Assembly (NCBI GenBank): GCA_041984235.1
Contig: JBHIYN010000006.1
Location: forward strand, 62,001 to 126,000
Origin: JBHIYN01 sp041984235
GTDB lineage: Bacteria > Pseudomonadota > Gammaproteobacteria > Ga0077536
DNA length: 64,000 nt
Direction: 5' to 3'
Position 1 is the stretch's first letter; every line of letters begins with the position of its first letter. This document shows, in pieces, positions 7,612-17,107 of this stretch. Below the pieces are notes generated by a model that searched no databases, was not told the origin of the DNA, and was given only the letters and a program-made list of their open reading frames with translations. The position numbers were made by a program, and so were the translations under genes.

Positions 7612-8877
7612 ATGATCACCGAAGCCGGTTACCAGCGCCGTTCCTCCGTACCCGTCCGCATCGGCGACGTCGTCGTCGGCGGCGATGCGCCGATCGTGGT
7701 GCAATCGATGACCAACACCGATACCGCCGACGCGGTGGCAACCGCACGGCAGGTGCAGGCGCTCGCCGCCGCCGGCTCCGAGGTGGTCCGGATCACGGTC
7801 AACAACGAGGAATCGGCGCGCCAGGTCGCGCGCATCCGCGAATTGCTCGACGCGACCGGCTGCCGCGTGCCGCTGGTCGGGGACTTCCACTACAACGGCC
7901 ACCAGTTACTGACCCGCTACCCCGACTGCGCCGAGGCCCTGGCCAAGTATCGCATCAATCCGGGCAACGTCGGCTTTGGCCGCAAGAAGGATGCCCAGTT
8001 CCAGACCATGATCGAAATCGCCATCGAGCGCGACAAGCCGGTGCGCATCGGCGTCAACTGGGGCAGCCTGGACCCGGCGCTGGTGGCACGCATGATGGAC
8101 GAGAACGCCGCGCTGCCGCAGCCGAAGGACGCGCGCGAGGTCACGCGCGAGGCCCTCATCGTCTCTGCGCTCGAGAGCGCGGCCAAGGCCGAGCAGATCG
8201 GCCTGCCGCGCGATCGCATCATCCTGTCGTGCAAGGTCAGCGAGGTGCAGGACCTGATCGCCGTCTACGCCGAGCTCGCCGGGCGCTGCGATTACGCCCT
8301 GCATCTCGGCCTCACCGAGGCCGGCATGGGCTCCAAGGGCATCGTGGCCTCGGCGGCGGCGATGGGCGTGCTGCTGCAACAGGGTATCGGTGACACCATC
8401 CGCGTCTCACTCACGCCGCAGCCCGGGGGCGATCGCACGCAGGAGGTCATCGTCGCGCAGGAACTGCTGCAGACCATGGGCCTGCGCTCGTTCACCCCGC
8501 TGGTCACCGCCTGCCCCGGCTGCGGGCGCACCACCAGCACGGTGTTCCAGGAGCTCGCCGACGACATCCAGGCCTACGTGCGCACCCAGATGCCGGTCTG
8601 GCGCGACCGCTACCCCGGCGTGGAGGACATGAGCCTTGCCGTCATGGGCTGCGTGGTCAACGGACCGGGCGAGAGCAAGCACGCGGACATCGGCATCAGC
8701 CTCCCGGGCACCGGCGAAGCGCCGTCGGCGCCGGTCTTCATCGACGGCGAGAAGCGCCTTACGCTGCGCGGCGAGCACATCGCGGCGGAGTTCAAGCAGA
8801 TCCTCGACGACTACGTCGAGCAGCGCTACGGCACGGGCGGCCACAACGACGACGGACGGGAGCAGCCCGCGGCCTGA
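7612..8877 (+). CDS. ispG: 4-hydroxy-3-methylbut-2-en-1-yl diphosphate synthase
   Basis: Converts methylerythritol cyclodiphosphate to HMBPP in the MEP isoprenoid pathway. The 421-residue protein is the long bacterial form. The 4Fe-4S ligands C301, C304 (ACPGCGRTT) and C347 (MGCVVNGPGE) and the fourth ligand E354 are all present. Homology starts at the ATG at 7612. A membrane protein gene, then mpl and a LON-domain gene, follow on the same strand and may share transcripts. Isoprenoids made here would include the ubiquinone side chain handled with UbiK and Coq7. Confidence 0.96.
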   Translation: MITEAGYQRRSSVPVRIGDVVVGGDAPIVVQSMTNTDTADAVATARQVQALAAAGSEVVRITVNNEESARQVARIRELLDATGCRVPLVGDFHYNGHQLLTRYPDCAEALAKYRINPGNVGFGRKKDAQFQTMIEIAIERDKPVRIGVNWGSLDPALVARMMDENAALPQPKDAREVTREALIVSALESAAKAEQIGLPRDRIILSCKVSEVQDLIAVYAELAGRCDYALHLGLTEAGMGSKGIVASAAAMGVLLQQGIGDTIRVSLTPQPGGDRTQEVIVAQELLQTMGLRSFTPLVTACPGCGRTTSTVFQELADDIQAYVRTQMPVWRDRYPGVEDMSLAVMGCVVNGPGESKHADIGISLPGTGEAPSAPVFIDGEKRLTLRGEHIAAEFKQILDDYVEQRYGTGGHNDDGREQPAA

Positions 8878-8950
8878 GCCCTCCCGGAACGACGCTGTCA
8901 GCCATGCCCTGCACCGTCGCCCCGGTTACACCGGCGCCAGCCTGTCCGCG

Positions 8951-9475
8951 ATGCGGGACGTCATGCTCGCCGGCCTGAGCACCCTTGCGCGGGCATTCTG
9001 GGGCGTATGCACGTTCCGCCTCGGTCCGCAGGACATTCCGCCATCGAGCGTTCTGCTCGCCGCGACGGCACTGATCAACCTGTTCGTCAGCACCCTCATC
9101 AATCGACTGCAGCTTGATTTCGGCGCCGCGGTCATGATCGCAGCGGTCGAGTTCGCCGTGCTCACCGGCCTCACGGCCGCGTTGCTGTTCGGCTTCTCAC
9201 GAACGCAACGCCTGCTGCAGACGCTCAGCGCGCTGATGGGCAGCGGCGCGGTGCTCGGCGTGATCGTGCTCGTGCTGCTGCTCGTTTTCGCCGCGCTGCC
9301 GTGGTTCCTGCGCCTCGGTATCTTCGTGTGGAACCTGGCGGTGATGGCGCATATCCTGCGCCATGCCTTGTCGATTCACATCGCGGCGGCGTTCTTCATC
9401 GCCGTCGGCTACGCCATCTTCCTGGTCCAGCTCGTGATCTTCCTCGATCGCATGCTGGCGGCGCCTGTCGCATGA
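8951..9475 (+). CDS. Putative inner-membrane protein, four to five helices
   Basis: I do not recognise a named family with certainty; the length (174) and layout resemble Yip1-like proteins. Hydrophobic segments lie at about 34-54, 58-82, 95-118, 120-142 and 146-168. There are no catalytic-looking motifs and no signal peptide. The ATG at 8951 was chosen; a second ATG at 8963 is four residues shorter. Its stop overlaps the mpl start as ATGA, so the two are very likely translationally coupled. Confidence 0.7.
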   Translation: MRDVMLAGLSTLARAFWGVCTFRLGPQDIPPSSVLLAATALINLFVSTLINRLQLDFGAAVMIAAVEFAVLTGLTAALLFGFSRTQRLLQTLSALMGSGAVLGVIVLVLLLVFAALPWFLRLGIFVWNLAVMAHILRHALSIHIAAAFFIAVGYAIFLVQLVIFLDRMLAAPVA

Positions 9476-10848
9476 AAGTGGAGCACACCTTGCACCTGCA
9501 CATTCTCGGAATCGGCGGCACCTTCATGGCCGGCCTCGCGCGTCTTGCGGTCGCGCTCGGACATCGCGTTACCGGCAGCGACCTCGCGCTCTACCCACCG
9601 ATGAGCACCCAGCTCGAGGAGCTCGGCATCGAGGTGCGTGAGGGTTACGACGAGGCGAGTCTGCAACCGCACCCGGATCTCGTGGTGATCGGCAATGCGC
9701 TGTCGCGCGGCAACCCGTGCGTGGAGTACGTACTCAACCAGGACCTGCCCTACACATCGGGACCGCAGTGGATAGAGCAATACGTGTTGCCGGGGCGTCA
9801 TGTCATCGCCGTCGCCGGCACCCACGGCAAGACCACCGTGTCCGGCCTCGTCACCTGGATGCTGGAACGTGCGGGCCTTGCGCCGGGCTTCCTGATCGGC
9901 GGCGTGCTCGGCAACTTCGGCATTTCGGCGCGCCTCGGGGAGAGCCGCTATTTCGTCATCGAAGCCGATGAATACGACACCGCGTTCTTCGACAAGCGCT
10001 CGAAGTTCGTGCACTACCATCCGCGCACGCTGGTGATCAACAACATCGAGTTCGACCACGCCGACATCTTTCCCGATCTCGAGGCGATCCAGCGGCAGTT
10101 TCACCACCTCATACGCACCATGCCGGCGGGCGCACGCATCGTGCGGCCATTGCCCGAAGACAACATCGACGAAGTACTCGCACTCGGTTGCTGGTCGCGC
10201 GTATCCAGCTTCGGGCGCAGCGACGGCTGCGACTGGCGCTTCGCCTGGCGCGACGGCGAGCAGAGGGAGCTGTCGCTGACGGGTCCGGACGGCGCCACGG
10301 TGCGCAAGCTGACGCCGCTGATGGGGCTGCACAATGCCTGGAACGTGACCGCGGCGGCAAGCGCCGTGGCCGACGCCGGCGTCCCGGCCGCGCAGGCGCT
10401 GGACGCGCTCGACGACTTCGCCAACGTGCGCCGCCGGCTGGAATTGCGCGGGGAGCGGCGCGAGATCCGCGTCTATGACGATTTCGCCCACCACCCGACG
10501 GCGATCGCCGCGACCATCGCCGCCCTGCGCGGCAGCGCCGACGGCGGCCGCATCCTGGCCCTGCTCGAACCCCGCTCCAACACCATGGTCATGGGCGTGC
10601 ACGAGACCACGCTGGCCCCGGCGCTGGAGGGCGCCGACTGGGTCGGCATCCTGGTGCCCGATCGGCTGGCCTGGGACATTCGCAGCGCCACCGCGACGCA
10701 CAGCCGTGCATTCTGCTTTTCACGCGCCGCTGCACTGGCACGGGCGGTGGTTGCCGAAGCCCGAGCGGGCGATAACATCCTGGTCATGAGCAACGGCGCC
10801 TTCGGCGGAATCCACGAGATGATCCTGACCCAGCTCGAAAACCCATGA
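9472..10848 (+). CDS. mpl: UDP-MurNAc : tripeptide ligase (murein recycling)
   Basis: Reattaches the recycled L-Ala-gamma-D-Glu-meso-DAP tripeptide to UDP-MurNAc, re-entering peptidoglycan synthesis. The length (458) equals E. coli Mpl (457). The N-terminal Rossmann-like part has HILGIGGTFMAGLA; the ATP loop is AGTHGKTT at 115-122; EADEYDTAFFD follows. The latter motifs separate Mpl from MurC. The start overlaps the previous stop (ATGA) and its own stop overlaps the next start, making a tight three-gene unit. Confidence 0.95.
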   Translation: MKVEHTLHLHILGIGGTFMAGLARLAVALGHRVTGSDLALYPPMSTQLEELGIEVREGYDEASLQPHPDLVVIGNALSRGNPCVEYVLNQDLPYTSGPQWIEQYVLPGRHVIAVAGTHGKTTVSGLVTWMLERAGLAPGFLIGGVLGNFGISARLGESRYFVIEADEYDTAFFDKRSKFVHYHPRTLVINNIEFDHADIFPDLEAIQRQFHHLIRTMPAGARIVRPLPEDNIDEVLALGCWSRVSSFGRSDGCDWRFAWRDGEQRELSLTGPDGATVRKLTPLMGLHNAWNVTAAASAVADAGVPAAQALDALDDFANVRRRLELRGERREIRVYDDFAHHPTAIAATIAALRGSADGGRILALLEPRSNTMVMGVHETTLAPALEGADWVGILVPDRLAWDIRSATATHSRAFCFSRAAALARAVVAEARAGDNILVMSNGAFGGIHEMILTQLENP

Positions 10849-11474
10849 GCGGGCAGCGTGCGCCGGGCGCCGACGAGCCGCACACGGCGCTATTCCCCCT
10901 TCACACCGTACTCTACCCCGGTGGCACCCTGCCGCTGCGCATTTTCGAGCCGCGCTACGTCGACATGGTCCGCGACTGCATGCGGGCCGACCGCGCGTTC
11001 GGCGTCGTGCCGATCCTCGCGGGCAGCGAGGTCGGTAGCGCCCCCCGCTTTCACCCGCGTGGCACGCTCGCGGTGATCGAGAATTTCGACCAGGGCGAAG
11101 ATGGTCTGCTGCATATCGTCGCGCGCGGTACCGAGCGCTTCACCGTGCCCCGGCACAGCGTGCGCGATGATGGCCTGCTGGTGGCCCCGGTCGTCATCAC
11201 ACCCGATCCGGCCGAGCCCGTAGACCCCGCGTTCTCCTTCCTGACCGACCTGATGACCGGGCTGTTCGAAGCACGCCCGGAACTCGCGCCGCCGCAACCG
11301 TGGCGACTCGACGATGGCACATGGCTCGCTTACCGCTTTGCCGAACTGCTGCCCCTGGACGACAACGACCGCCTTGCGGTACTGGATCACGACCATGCGG
11401 CCGACAAGCTCGCAGTGATCGCGCACGTCATCGAGTCGGCGAGCGGCGCCGGAGACGATTCGGCCACGCATTGA
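10845..11474 (+). CDS. LON substrate-binding-domain protein
   Basis: A 209-residue stand-alone version of the N-terminal substrate-binding domain of Lon protease, without ATPase or protease parts. It opens with FPLHTVLYPGGTLPLRIFE, the typical family beginning, and has an IVARGTERF-like strand in the middle. The role is unknown; related proteins are common in proteobacteria. It overlaps mpl by ATGA. It is unrelated in position to the full-length Lon at 41.6-44 kb. Confidence 0.88.
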   Translation: MSGQRAPGADEPHTALFPLHTVLYPGGTLPLRIFEPRYVDMVRDCMRADRAFGVVPILAGSEVGSAPRFHPRGTLAVIENFDQGEDGLLHIVARGTERFTVPRHSVRDDGLLVAPVVITPDPAEPVDPAFSFLTDLMTGLFEARPELAPPQPWRLDDGTWLAYRFAELLPLDDNDRLAVLDHDHAADKLAVIAHVIESASGAGDDSATH

Positions 11475-11585
11475 TGTGCCCGCCGGGGCAGCGCGCGGCG
11501 CGGCCTTTGGTCGTGTTGAAGCGCCCGGCGTTCTGTGCGATTTTTACCGCTACGCTGGTCAATGCGCGCGCAGACGCGTACATCC

Positions 11586-13868
11586 ATGACAAGAATTAGA
11601 AATTGGCAACTGCCAGCGCTGGCGGCCGGCACGATCGCGGCCGTCGCGGGGGTACTGGCCGGCGGTGCCATCGTGTCGCCGGCCTACGCCGGCGTGCTCT
11701 CCGAGCGCGACAGCGATTACCAGTGGCGCCTGTGCCCGGCGGCGCGATTGATTCCGCTGCGCCCCGGTTATACCGACCCCGACACCAACCCCGAAAATAC
11801 CGAGATCCGTGCCGACGCGTCGCGCCTGGTCGAGGACGGCGTCAGCCAGTTCAGCGGCGACGTGGAGGTCATCCGCGGCGACACGTCGCTGCGCGCCGAG
11901 GTCATCACCTATGACGACGCGAGCAACGTGTTCGACGCCGAAGGCCGCACCCACATCTGGGACGCCGGCCTGGTATGGGGCGGCGAACGCGCAACCTACG
12001 ATCTCGAGAGCCGCGTCTCGACGCTCTACGAAGGACGCTACTGGCTCGCCAACGGCCGCGGTCGCGGACATGCCGCCCTGCTGACCAACGATCGCATTGC
12101 CCAGGTGACCACGCTGGAGGGTGTGGACTACACCACGTGCCCCGAATCGGACGAGACCTGGCGCATCTCGGCGGCCCGTATCAAGCTCGATCACGAGTCT
12201 GATCGCGGCTCGGCAACCCACGCCGTGCTGCGGGTCAAGGACGTACCGGTGTTCTATTTTCCGTACGTCAATTTTCCGATCAGCGACAAGCGCAAGTCGG
12301 GCTTCCTGGCGCCGTCGGTCGGCACGACGAACGACTCCGGTATCGATCTGCGCATCCCCTACTACTGGAACATTGCGCCCAACCAGGATGCCACCATCAC
12401 GCCGCGCGCGCTTTCCGACCGTGGCCCCATGCTGGAAACGGAGTATCGGTATCTCGGTCGAACCATTCGCAGCGAAGCGCATGTCGAGTATCTGCCGGGG
12501 GACAACCTAGAAAACGACCGCGATCGCTCGCTCATCTCCTTCGAGCACGACCAGCGCTTGTTCGACAACCACGGCAAGCTCTACGTGCTGTTCAACGACG
12601 TCTCGGACGACGAGTTCTTCGAGGACTTCGGCAGCAATATCAGCGTCACCAGCCAGCGCTTCCTCGACCGCCAGGCGCTGTTCACCTACCGTGTCCGCGG
12701 ACGCCACAATCTGCGCGCACAGGTACAGGCCTACCAGACCATCGACGACTCGATTCGGCCAGGTGCGGGTCCTTACCGCAAACTGCCGCAGATCTCCTAC
12801 CTCGGCAACGGCGACGGGTGGCGCGGTGTTCACCCGTCCGTATATGCCCAGACCACCTATTTTCATCGTGACGCGGGCCTCACGGGCGGACGCGTCAAGG
12901 TCGCGCCGACACTCGCCTACAACGTGGTCCGGCCGTGGATGGCCCTGCGCCAGCGCCTGACCCTGGACCACACGCAATACCTGCTCGACGACCCGGCCGG
13001 CTTTTTCGACGACAGCGAATCCCGCACCCTTCCCGTGTACAGCCTCGACGCGACACTGTTCGCGGAGCGTCGCTTCGGGATGTTCGGCGGCGATTTCCTG
13101 CAGACGCTGGAGCCGCGGCTGTTCTACCTGCTCGTGCCCAAGTACGGGCAAGAGCATCTGCCGCGCTTCGACGGCGGACTGCTCGACGTCTCCTTCCGCA
13201 ACATCTTTCGCGAGAACCGCTTCAGCGGCGGCGATCGCATCGGCGATGCCAATCAGCTCACCGCGGCGGTAACGTCGCGCATAATCGACGCCGCCAGCGG
13301 GCGCGAGGCGTTCCGCCTGAACCTGGGCCAGATCTACTACTTCCGGGATCGCGAGGTGACCCTGCCCGGTCGCGACATCATCGACGACAGCGTCTCCGAG
13401 CTCATTGCCGAGGCCGCCGCCAACCTCGGCCAGGACTGGTCGGTGCGCGGTACCGTGCAGTGGGACCCCAACCAGCCGCGCACCGAGAAGTCCGCCATTT
13501 CGCTGCGCTACCGCCCGAACATCGACACCGTCGTCAATTTCGCCTACCGCCAGCGCCGCGCGGTCACGGACATCGAACAGACCGACGTCTCCCTGCGCAT
13601 CCCGCTGCTGGACAACATCGCCGTCATCGGGCGGTGGAATTATTCCCTGCCCGAAAGCCAGACGCTGGAAGCGATCGCCGGGGTCGAGTACGAGAGCTGC
13701 TGCTGGGGTCTGCGCCTGGTCGCGCGGCGCTTCCTGCGCAATTCCGCGGGCGCCTACGACAACAATATCTTCCTGCAATTCCAGTTCCGCGGCCTCGGCG
13801 GCTTCGGGCGCAAATCGGGCTCGTTCCTGCGCCGGGGCATTGCCGGCTACTACGACCCCTTCGAATAG
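11586..13868 (+). CDS. lptD: LPS-assembly protein LptD
   Basis: Outer-membrane barrel that inserts lipopolysaccharide together with LptE. A signal peptide is cleaved after AYA at about residue 35, followed by an OstA-like periplasmic domain and a C-terminal barrel, 760 residues in all. The disulfide pattern is conserved: C50, C185 and the adjacent pair C705/C706, matching C31, C173, C724 and C725 of E. coli. The ATG at 11586 places the signal peptide correctly; an earlier in-frame start adds 17 residues. It leads the lptD-surA-pdxA-rsmA cluster. Confidence 0.95.
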   Translation: MTRIRNWQLPALAAGTIAAVAGVLAGGAIVSPAYAGVLSERDSDYQWRLCPAARLIPLRPGYTDPDTNPENTEIRADASRLVEDGVSQFSGDVEVIRGDTSLRAEVITYDDASNVFDAEGRTHIWDAGLVWGGERATYDLESRVSTLYEGRYWLANGRGRGHAALLTNDRIAQVTTLEGVDYTTCPESDETWRISAARIKLDHESDRGSATHAVLRVKDVPVFYFPYVNFPISDKRKSGFLAPSVGTTNDSGIDLRIPYYWNIAPNQDATITPRALSDRGPMLETEYRYLGRTIRSEAHVEYLPGDNLENDRDRSLISFEHDQRLFDNHGKLYVLFNDVSDDEFFEDFGSNISVTSQRFLDRQALFTYRVRGRHNLRAQVQAYQTIDDSIRPGAGPYRKLPQISYLGNGDGWRGVHPSVYAQTTYFHRDAGLTGGRVKVAPTLAYNVVRPWMALRQRLTLDHTQYLLDDPAGFFDDSESRTLPVYSLDATLFAERRFGMFGGDFLQTLEPRLFYLLVPKYGQEHLPRFDGGLLDVSFRNIFRENRFSGGDRIGDANQLTAAVTSRIIDAASGREAFRLNLGQIYYFRDREVTLPGRDIIDDSVSELIAEAAANLGQDWSVRGTVQWDPNQPRTEKSAISLRYRPNIDTVVNFAYRQRRAVTDIEQTDVSLRIPLLDNIAVIGRWNYSLPESQTLEAIAGVEYESCCWGLRLVARRFLRNSAGAYDNNIFLQFQFRGLGGFGRKSGSFLRRGIAGYYDPFE

Positions 13869-13906
13869 ACGCGGCTCGCCGGCCGCTGTTCCTTGATCTC
13901 AAGTTT

Positions 13907-13930
13907 CGCCGGATGCGTTACAATCCGGCG
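13907..13930. other. Hairpin in the lptD-surA gap
   Basis: CGCCGGAT (13907-13914) pairs perfectly with ATCCGGCG (13923-13930) around an 8-base loop. A TACAAT hexamer (13919-13924) overlaps the hairpin, so the spot could be a surA promoter with an operator, or an attenuating stem. The gap is 135 bp and there is no T-run. Confidence 0.3.
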
Positions 13931-14003
13931 CGTCTGACGGCCTCCCCTCAGGCACGCGCCACGCGCCCGTTCGGAGCGCCGCTCGAACGCCGGTACCAAC
14001 CCA

Positions 14004-15320
14004 ATGCAAAACGACAGTGCTTTGATATACAAAGATTTTCTTGCCGTTATCGTGGCTGCGGCGGTGCTTGCGCTGGTGCTGCCGGCAAGCGTGAGGGCGG
14101 CCATGGAGCTCGATCGCATCGTGGCCGTGGTCGAGGAAGACGTCATCATGGAGAGCGAGCTCGAGGAGCACATGCAGCGGGTGCGCCTGCAGCTGCGCCA
14201 GCAGGGCACGCCGATGCCGCCGACGGCGGTCCTCGAACGGCAGGTCATGGAGCGGTTGGTGCTGGAGAAAATCCAGCTCCAGGTAGCCGGCCATTCAGGC
14301 GTGGAAGTCACCGAGGAGGCGCTGGACCGCGCCATCTCCGACATCGCCAGCCGCAACGAGCTCTCGATCGATCAGTTCAAGCAGATCCTGGCCTCGGAAG
14401 GCTACGAGTTCGAACGCTTCCGCGAGCAGATCCGGGAGGAAATCACCATCGCCAAGCTGCGCAAGAGCGAAGTCGACAACCGGGTCAAGGTCCGCGACAG
14501 CGAGATCGAGAACTACCTGCGCAACGAATCCGGAGTCGGCGGCGACGACCTCGAGTATCGTCTCTCACACATCCTCATCGCCACGCCGCCCGGTTCCAGC
14601 GAAAGCGAAGTGCGCGCCGCGCGCGCCAAGGCCGAGGAAGCCCTGGCACGCATCGAGCAGGGCGAGGACTTCCGCGCGATTGCCATTTCGATGTCGGATG
14701 GTCAGCAGGCGCTCGACGGTGGCGATCTCGGCTGGCGTTCCGGCAGCGAGATTCCGACCCTGTTCGCCGACTCGGTGAGCACCATGGACGTCGGCGAATC
14801 GAGCAGTATCATTACCAGCCCCAGCGGCTTCCACATCGTCATGCTCGCGGACAAGCGCAGCGGCGACAAGATCATGGTCGAGCAGCACCGCACGCGCCAC
14901 ATCCTGATCAAGCCCAGCGAGCTGGTCACCCGCGACCAGGCGCTCAACCGCGTTCGCCAGCTGCGCCTGCGCCTCGAAGCGGGCGCGGACTTCGCCCAGC
15001 TCGCGCGCACCAATTCCGACGACCGGGGCTCGGCGCTGGAAGGCGGTGACCTCGGCTGGGTGACCAAGGGCCGCATGGTGCCGGAGTTCGAGGAAGTGAT
15101 GCTGGCCATCGACGTCGGCGAAATCAGTGTGCCGTTCGAGAGCGAGTTCGGTTTTCACATCCTGCAGGTGACCGAACGTCGGCTGCACGACGGCACCGAG
15201 GAAGTACGCCGCGCACGCGCGCGCAATGCCATCCGGCAGCAGAAAATCGACGAAAAGCGGCAATCCTGGCTGCGTCGTCTGCGCGACGAAGCCTATGTCG
15301 AGTACCGCACCGGCGAATAG
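14004..15320 (+). CDS. surA: Periplasmic chaperone and peptidyl-prolyl isomerase SurA
   Basis: Escorts unfolded outer-membrane proteins, LptD among them, to the BAM machinery. The 438-residue protein has a signal peptide cleaved near residue 32 (SVRA), an N-terminal chaperone domain rich in helices (35-175), and two parvulin domains beginning with YRLSHILIATPPG (about 180) and TRHILIKPSEL (about 295). Length matches E. coli SurA (428). The pdxA start lies 26 bp inside its 3' end, so translation is coupled. Confidence 0.95.
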   Translation: MQNDSALIYKDFLAVIVAAAVLALVLPASVRAAMELDRIVAVVEEDVIMESELEEHMQRVRLQLRQQGTPMPPTAVLERQVMERLVLEKIQLQVAGHSGVEVTEEALDRAISDIASRNELSIDQFKQILASEGYEFERFREQIREEITIAKLRKSEVDNRVKVRDSEIENYLRNESGVGGDDLEYRLSHILIATPPGSSESEVRAARAKAEEALARIEQGEDFRAIAISMSDGQQALDGGDLGWRSGSEIPTLFADSVSTMDVGESSSIITSPSGFHIVMLADKRSGDKIMVEQHRTRHILIKPSELVTRDQALNRVRQLRLRLEAGADFAQLARTNSDDRGSALEGGDLGWVTKGRMVPEFEEVMLAIDVGEISVPFESEFGFHILQVTERRLHDGTEEVRRARARNAIRQQKIDEKRQSWLRRLRDEAYVEYRTGE

Positions 15321-16317
15321 CGGCGCCACGCCCCGCATCGTCATCACCCCGGGCGACCCTGCCGGGATCGGACCGGACCTCGCGGTCATGCTCGCCGGGC
15401 GCGCCCTGCCGGCCGCCGTGGCCGCGATTGCCGACCCGGCGCTGCTCGCCGAGCGCTGCGCCGCCCTCGGCCGCCGCCTGCGCATCGTCGAACTCGACAG
15501 CGCCGCCGCGGCCCGCGCGACCCCCGCCGGCGTGTTGCAGGTCGTGCCGGTCGCAACCGCAGTCCCGGTACGCCCCGGCCGGGCCGATCCGCGCAACGCC
15601 GCCTACGTGCTGAGCTGTCTCGATCGGGCGCTCGCGGCCTGTCGCAGCGGTGATGCGGCCGGCATGGTCACGGGGCCGGTCAACAAGGCCGTCATCAACG
15701 ACGGCGGGGTCGCCTTTTCCGGCCACACCGAGTACCTCGCCGCGGCGCTGGACGCGCCGCTGCCGGTCATGCTGCTGGTCGCCGACACCCTGCGCGTCGC
15801 GCTGCTCACGACCCACGTCCCCCTGCGCCAGGTGCCGGACCTGGTCACGCGCGAGCGGGTGCTGCAGGTCACCCAAATTTTGCATCGCGACCTGGTTTCC
15901 CGCTTCGGCCTGGTCGCGCCGCGTATCGCCCTGCTCGGTCTCAATCCCCACGCCGGCGAAGGGGGGCATCTCGGCCGCGAGGAGCTCGAGGTCCTGGCGC
16001 CGGCCGTCGCCGCGCTGCGCGAGCGCGGCATGGACGTGCACGGCCCGCTGCCGGGGGACACGGCCTTCAATGCCGGGCAGCGTCAGTCCTTCGATGCATT
16101 CCTGGCCTGCTACCACGACCAGGGGCTGGCACCGCTGAAAGCCCTGAGCTTCGGCGCGGCAGTCAACGTGACGCTCGGACTGCCCCTCCTGCGTACCTCG
16201 GTCGACCACGGTACGGCGTTCGAGCTCGCCGGCAGCGGTCGCGCCGACCCGGCGAGCCTGGAGGCCGCGCTGGAACTTGCCATCACCCTCGCGGGGCGTA
16301 CCTCCCGTGCCGCCTGA
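15295..16317 (+). CDS. pdxA: 4-hydroxythreonine-4-phosphate dehydrogenase
   Basis: NAD-dependent step of pyridoxal 5'-phosphate synthesis. Metal ligands H174 (TTHVPL), H219 (NPHAGEGG) and H274 (CYHDQG) keep the exact spacing of H166, H211 and H266 in E. coli PdxA. The ATG at 15295 gives 340 residues and overlaps surA by 26 bp; homology starts at about residue 12. The order surA-pdxA-rsmA is the classical enterobacterial one. Confidence 0.95.
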   Translation: MSSTAPANSGATPRIVITPGDPAGIGPDLAVMLAGRALPAAVAAIADPALLAERCAALGRRLRIVELDSAAAARATPAGVLQVVPVATAVPVRPGRADPRNAAYVLSCLDRALAACRSGDAAGMVTGPVNKAVINDGGVAFSGHTEYLAAALDAPLPVMLLVADTLRVALLTTHVPLRQVPDLVTRERVLQVTQILHRDLVSRFGLVAPRIALLGLNPHAGEGGHLGREELEVLAPAVAALRERGMDVHGPLPGDTAFNAGQRQSFDAFLACYHDQGLAPLKALSFGAAVNVTLGLPLLRTSVDHGTAFELAGSGRADPASLEAALELAITLAGRTSRAA

Positions 16318-17107
16318 AACACGCGAACATCGACCCCGCAAGCGCTTTGGTCAGCACTTTCTCGTCGATGCCTGGGTCATCGACCGCATCATCGAGCTGA
16401 TTGCACCCGCTGCCGGCGAGCACATCCTCGAGATTGGTCCGGGTGAGGGCGTTCTGACCGCGCCCCTGCTCGCGGCCGGGGTACACCTGGAGGCCGTCGA
16501 GATTGACCGCGACCTGGCGCGCGATCTGGCCGTACGGTTCTCCGGCTACCCGCATTTTGCGTTGCACAACGAAGACGTCCTGGGTTTCGACTTCAGCCGC
16601 CTCGCGGGCGTCGCCCCGCGCTGGAAAATTGTCGGCAACCTGCCCTACAACATCTCCACGCCGCTCATCATGCGCCTGCTCGAACAGGCGGACCAGTTCA
16701 GCGAGATGACCTTCATGCTGCAACGCGAGGTTGCCGAACGCCTGAGTGCCACCCCCGGCACCCGTGCCCGCGGTCGGCTGGGCGTGATGGCGCAGCGCTG
16801 CGCCGTCATCCACGAACGGCTGGCCGTGCCGGCCGACAGCTTCGAGCCGCCGCCGCGGGTCGAATCGAGCGTGGTACAGCTGGTACCGCGGGGCGACGTT
16901 CGCGACCCGGTGCTCGAAGCCCGCGTCGCGGAGATCGTGCGCATGGCCTTCTCCGCGCGCCGCAAGACCCTCGCCAATGCCTTGCGGCGCAGCGTGACGC
17001 CAGCGGTGCTGCAAGCGTGCGGTATCGACCCGGGCGCCCGCGCCGAAACCCTGACGACGACGGAATTCGAATGCCTGGCGCGCGCCAGCCTGGCCGCCGA
17101 CCGTTGA
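16307..17107 (+). CDS. rsmA: 16S rRNA adenine dimethyltransferase
   Basis: Dimethylates two adjacent adenines at the 3' end of 16S rRNA (KsgA). The family opening RKRFGQHFLVD is at 11-21, the SAM loop EIGPGEGVL at 42-50 and the catalytic NLPYNIS at 111-117. I chose the GTG at 16307, which overlaps the pdxA stop and gives 266 residues; a TTG ten codons upstream is possible but adds no homology. In E. coli apaGH follow directly; here they are about 10 kb away. Confidence 0.94.
   Translation: MPPETREHRPRKRFGQHFLVDAWVIDRIIELIAPAAGEHILEIGPGEGVLTAPLLAAGVHLEAVEIDRDLARDLAVRFSGYPHFALHNEDVLGFDFSRLAGVAPRWKIVGNLPYNISTPLIMRLLEQADQFSEMTFMLQREVAERLSATPGTRARGRLGVMAQRCAVIHERLAVPADSFEPPPRVESSVVQLVPRGDVRDPVLEARVAEIVRMAFSARRKTLANALRRSVTPAVLQACGIDPGARAETLTTTEFECLARASLAADR

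Noticed and set aside
12935..15049. 704-codon plus-strand frame across the lptD-surA junction
   Set aside because: It overlaps two well-supported genes in another frame and is rich in Arg/Pro/Ala repeats without domains.
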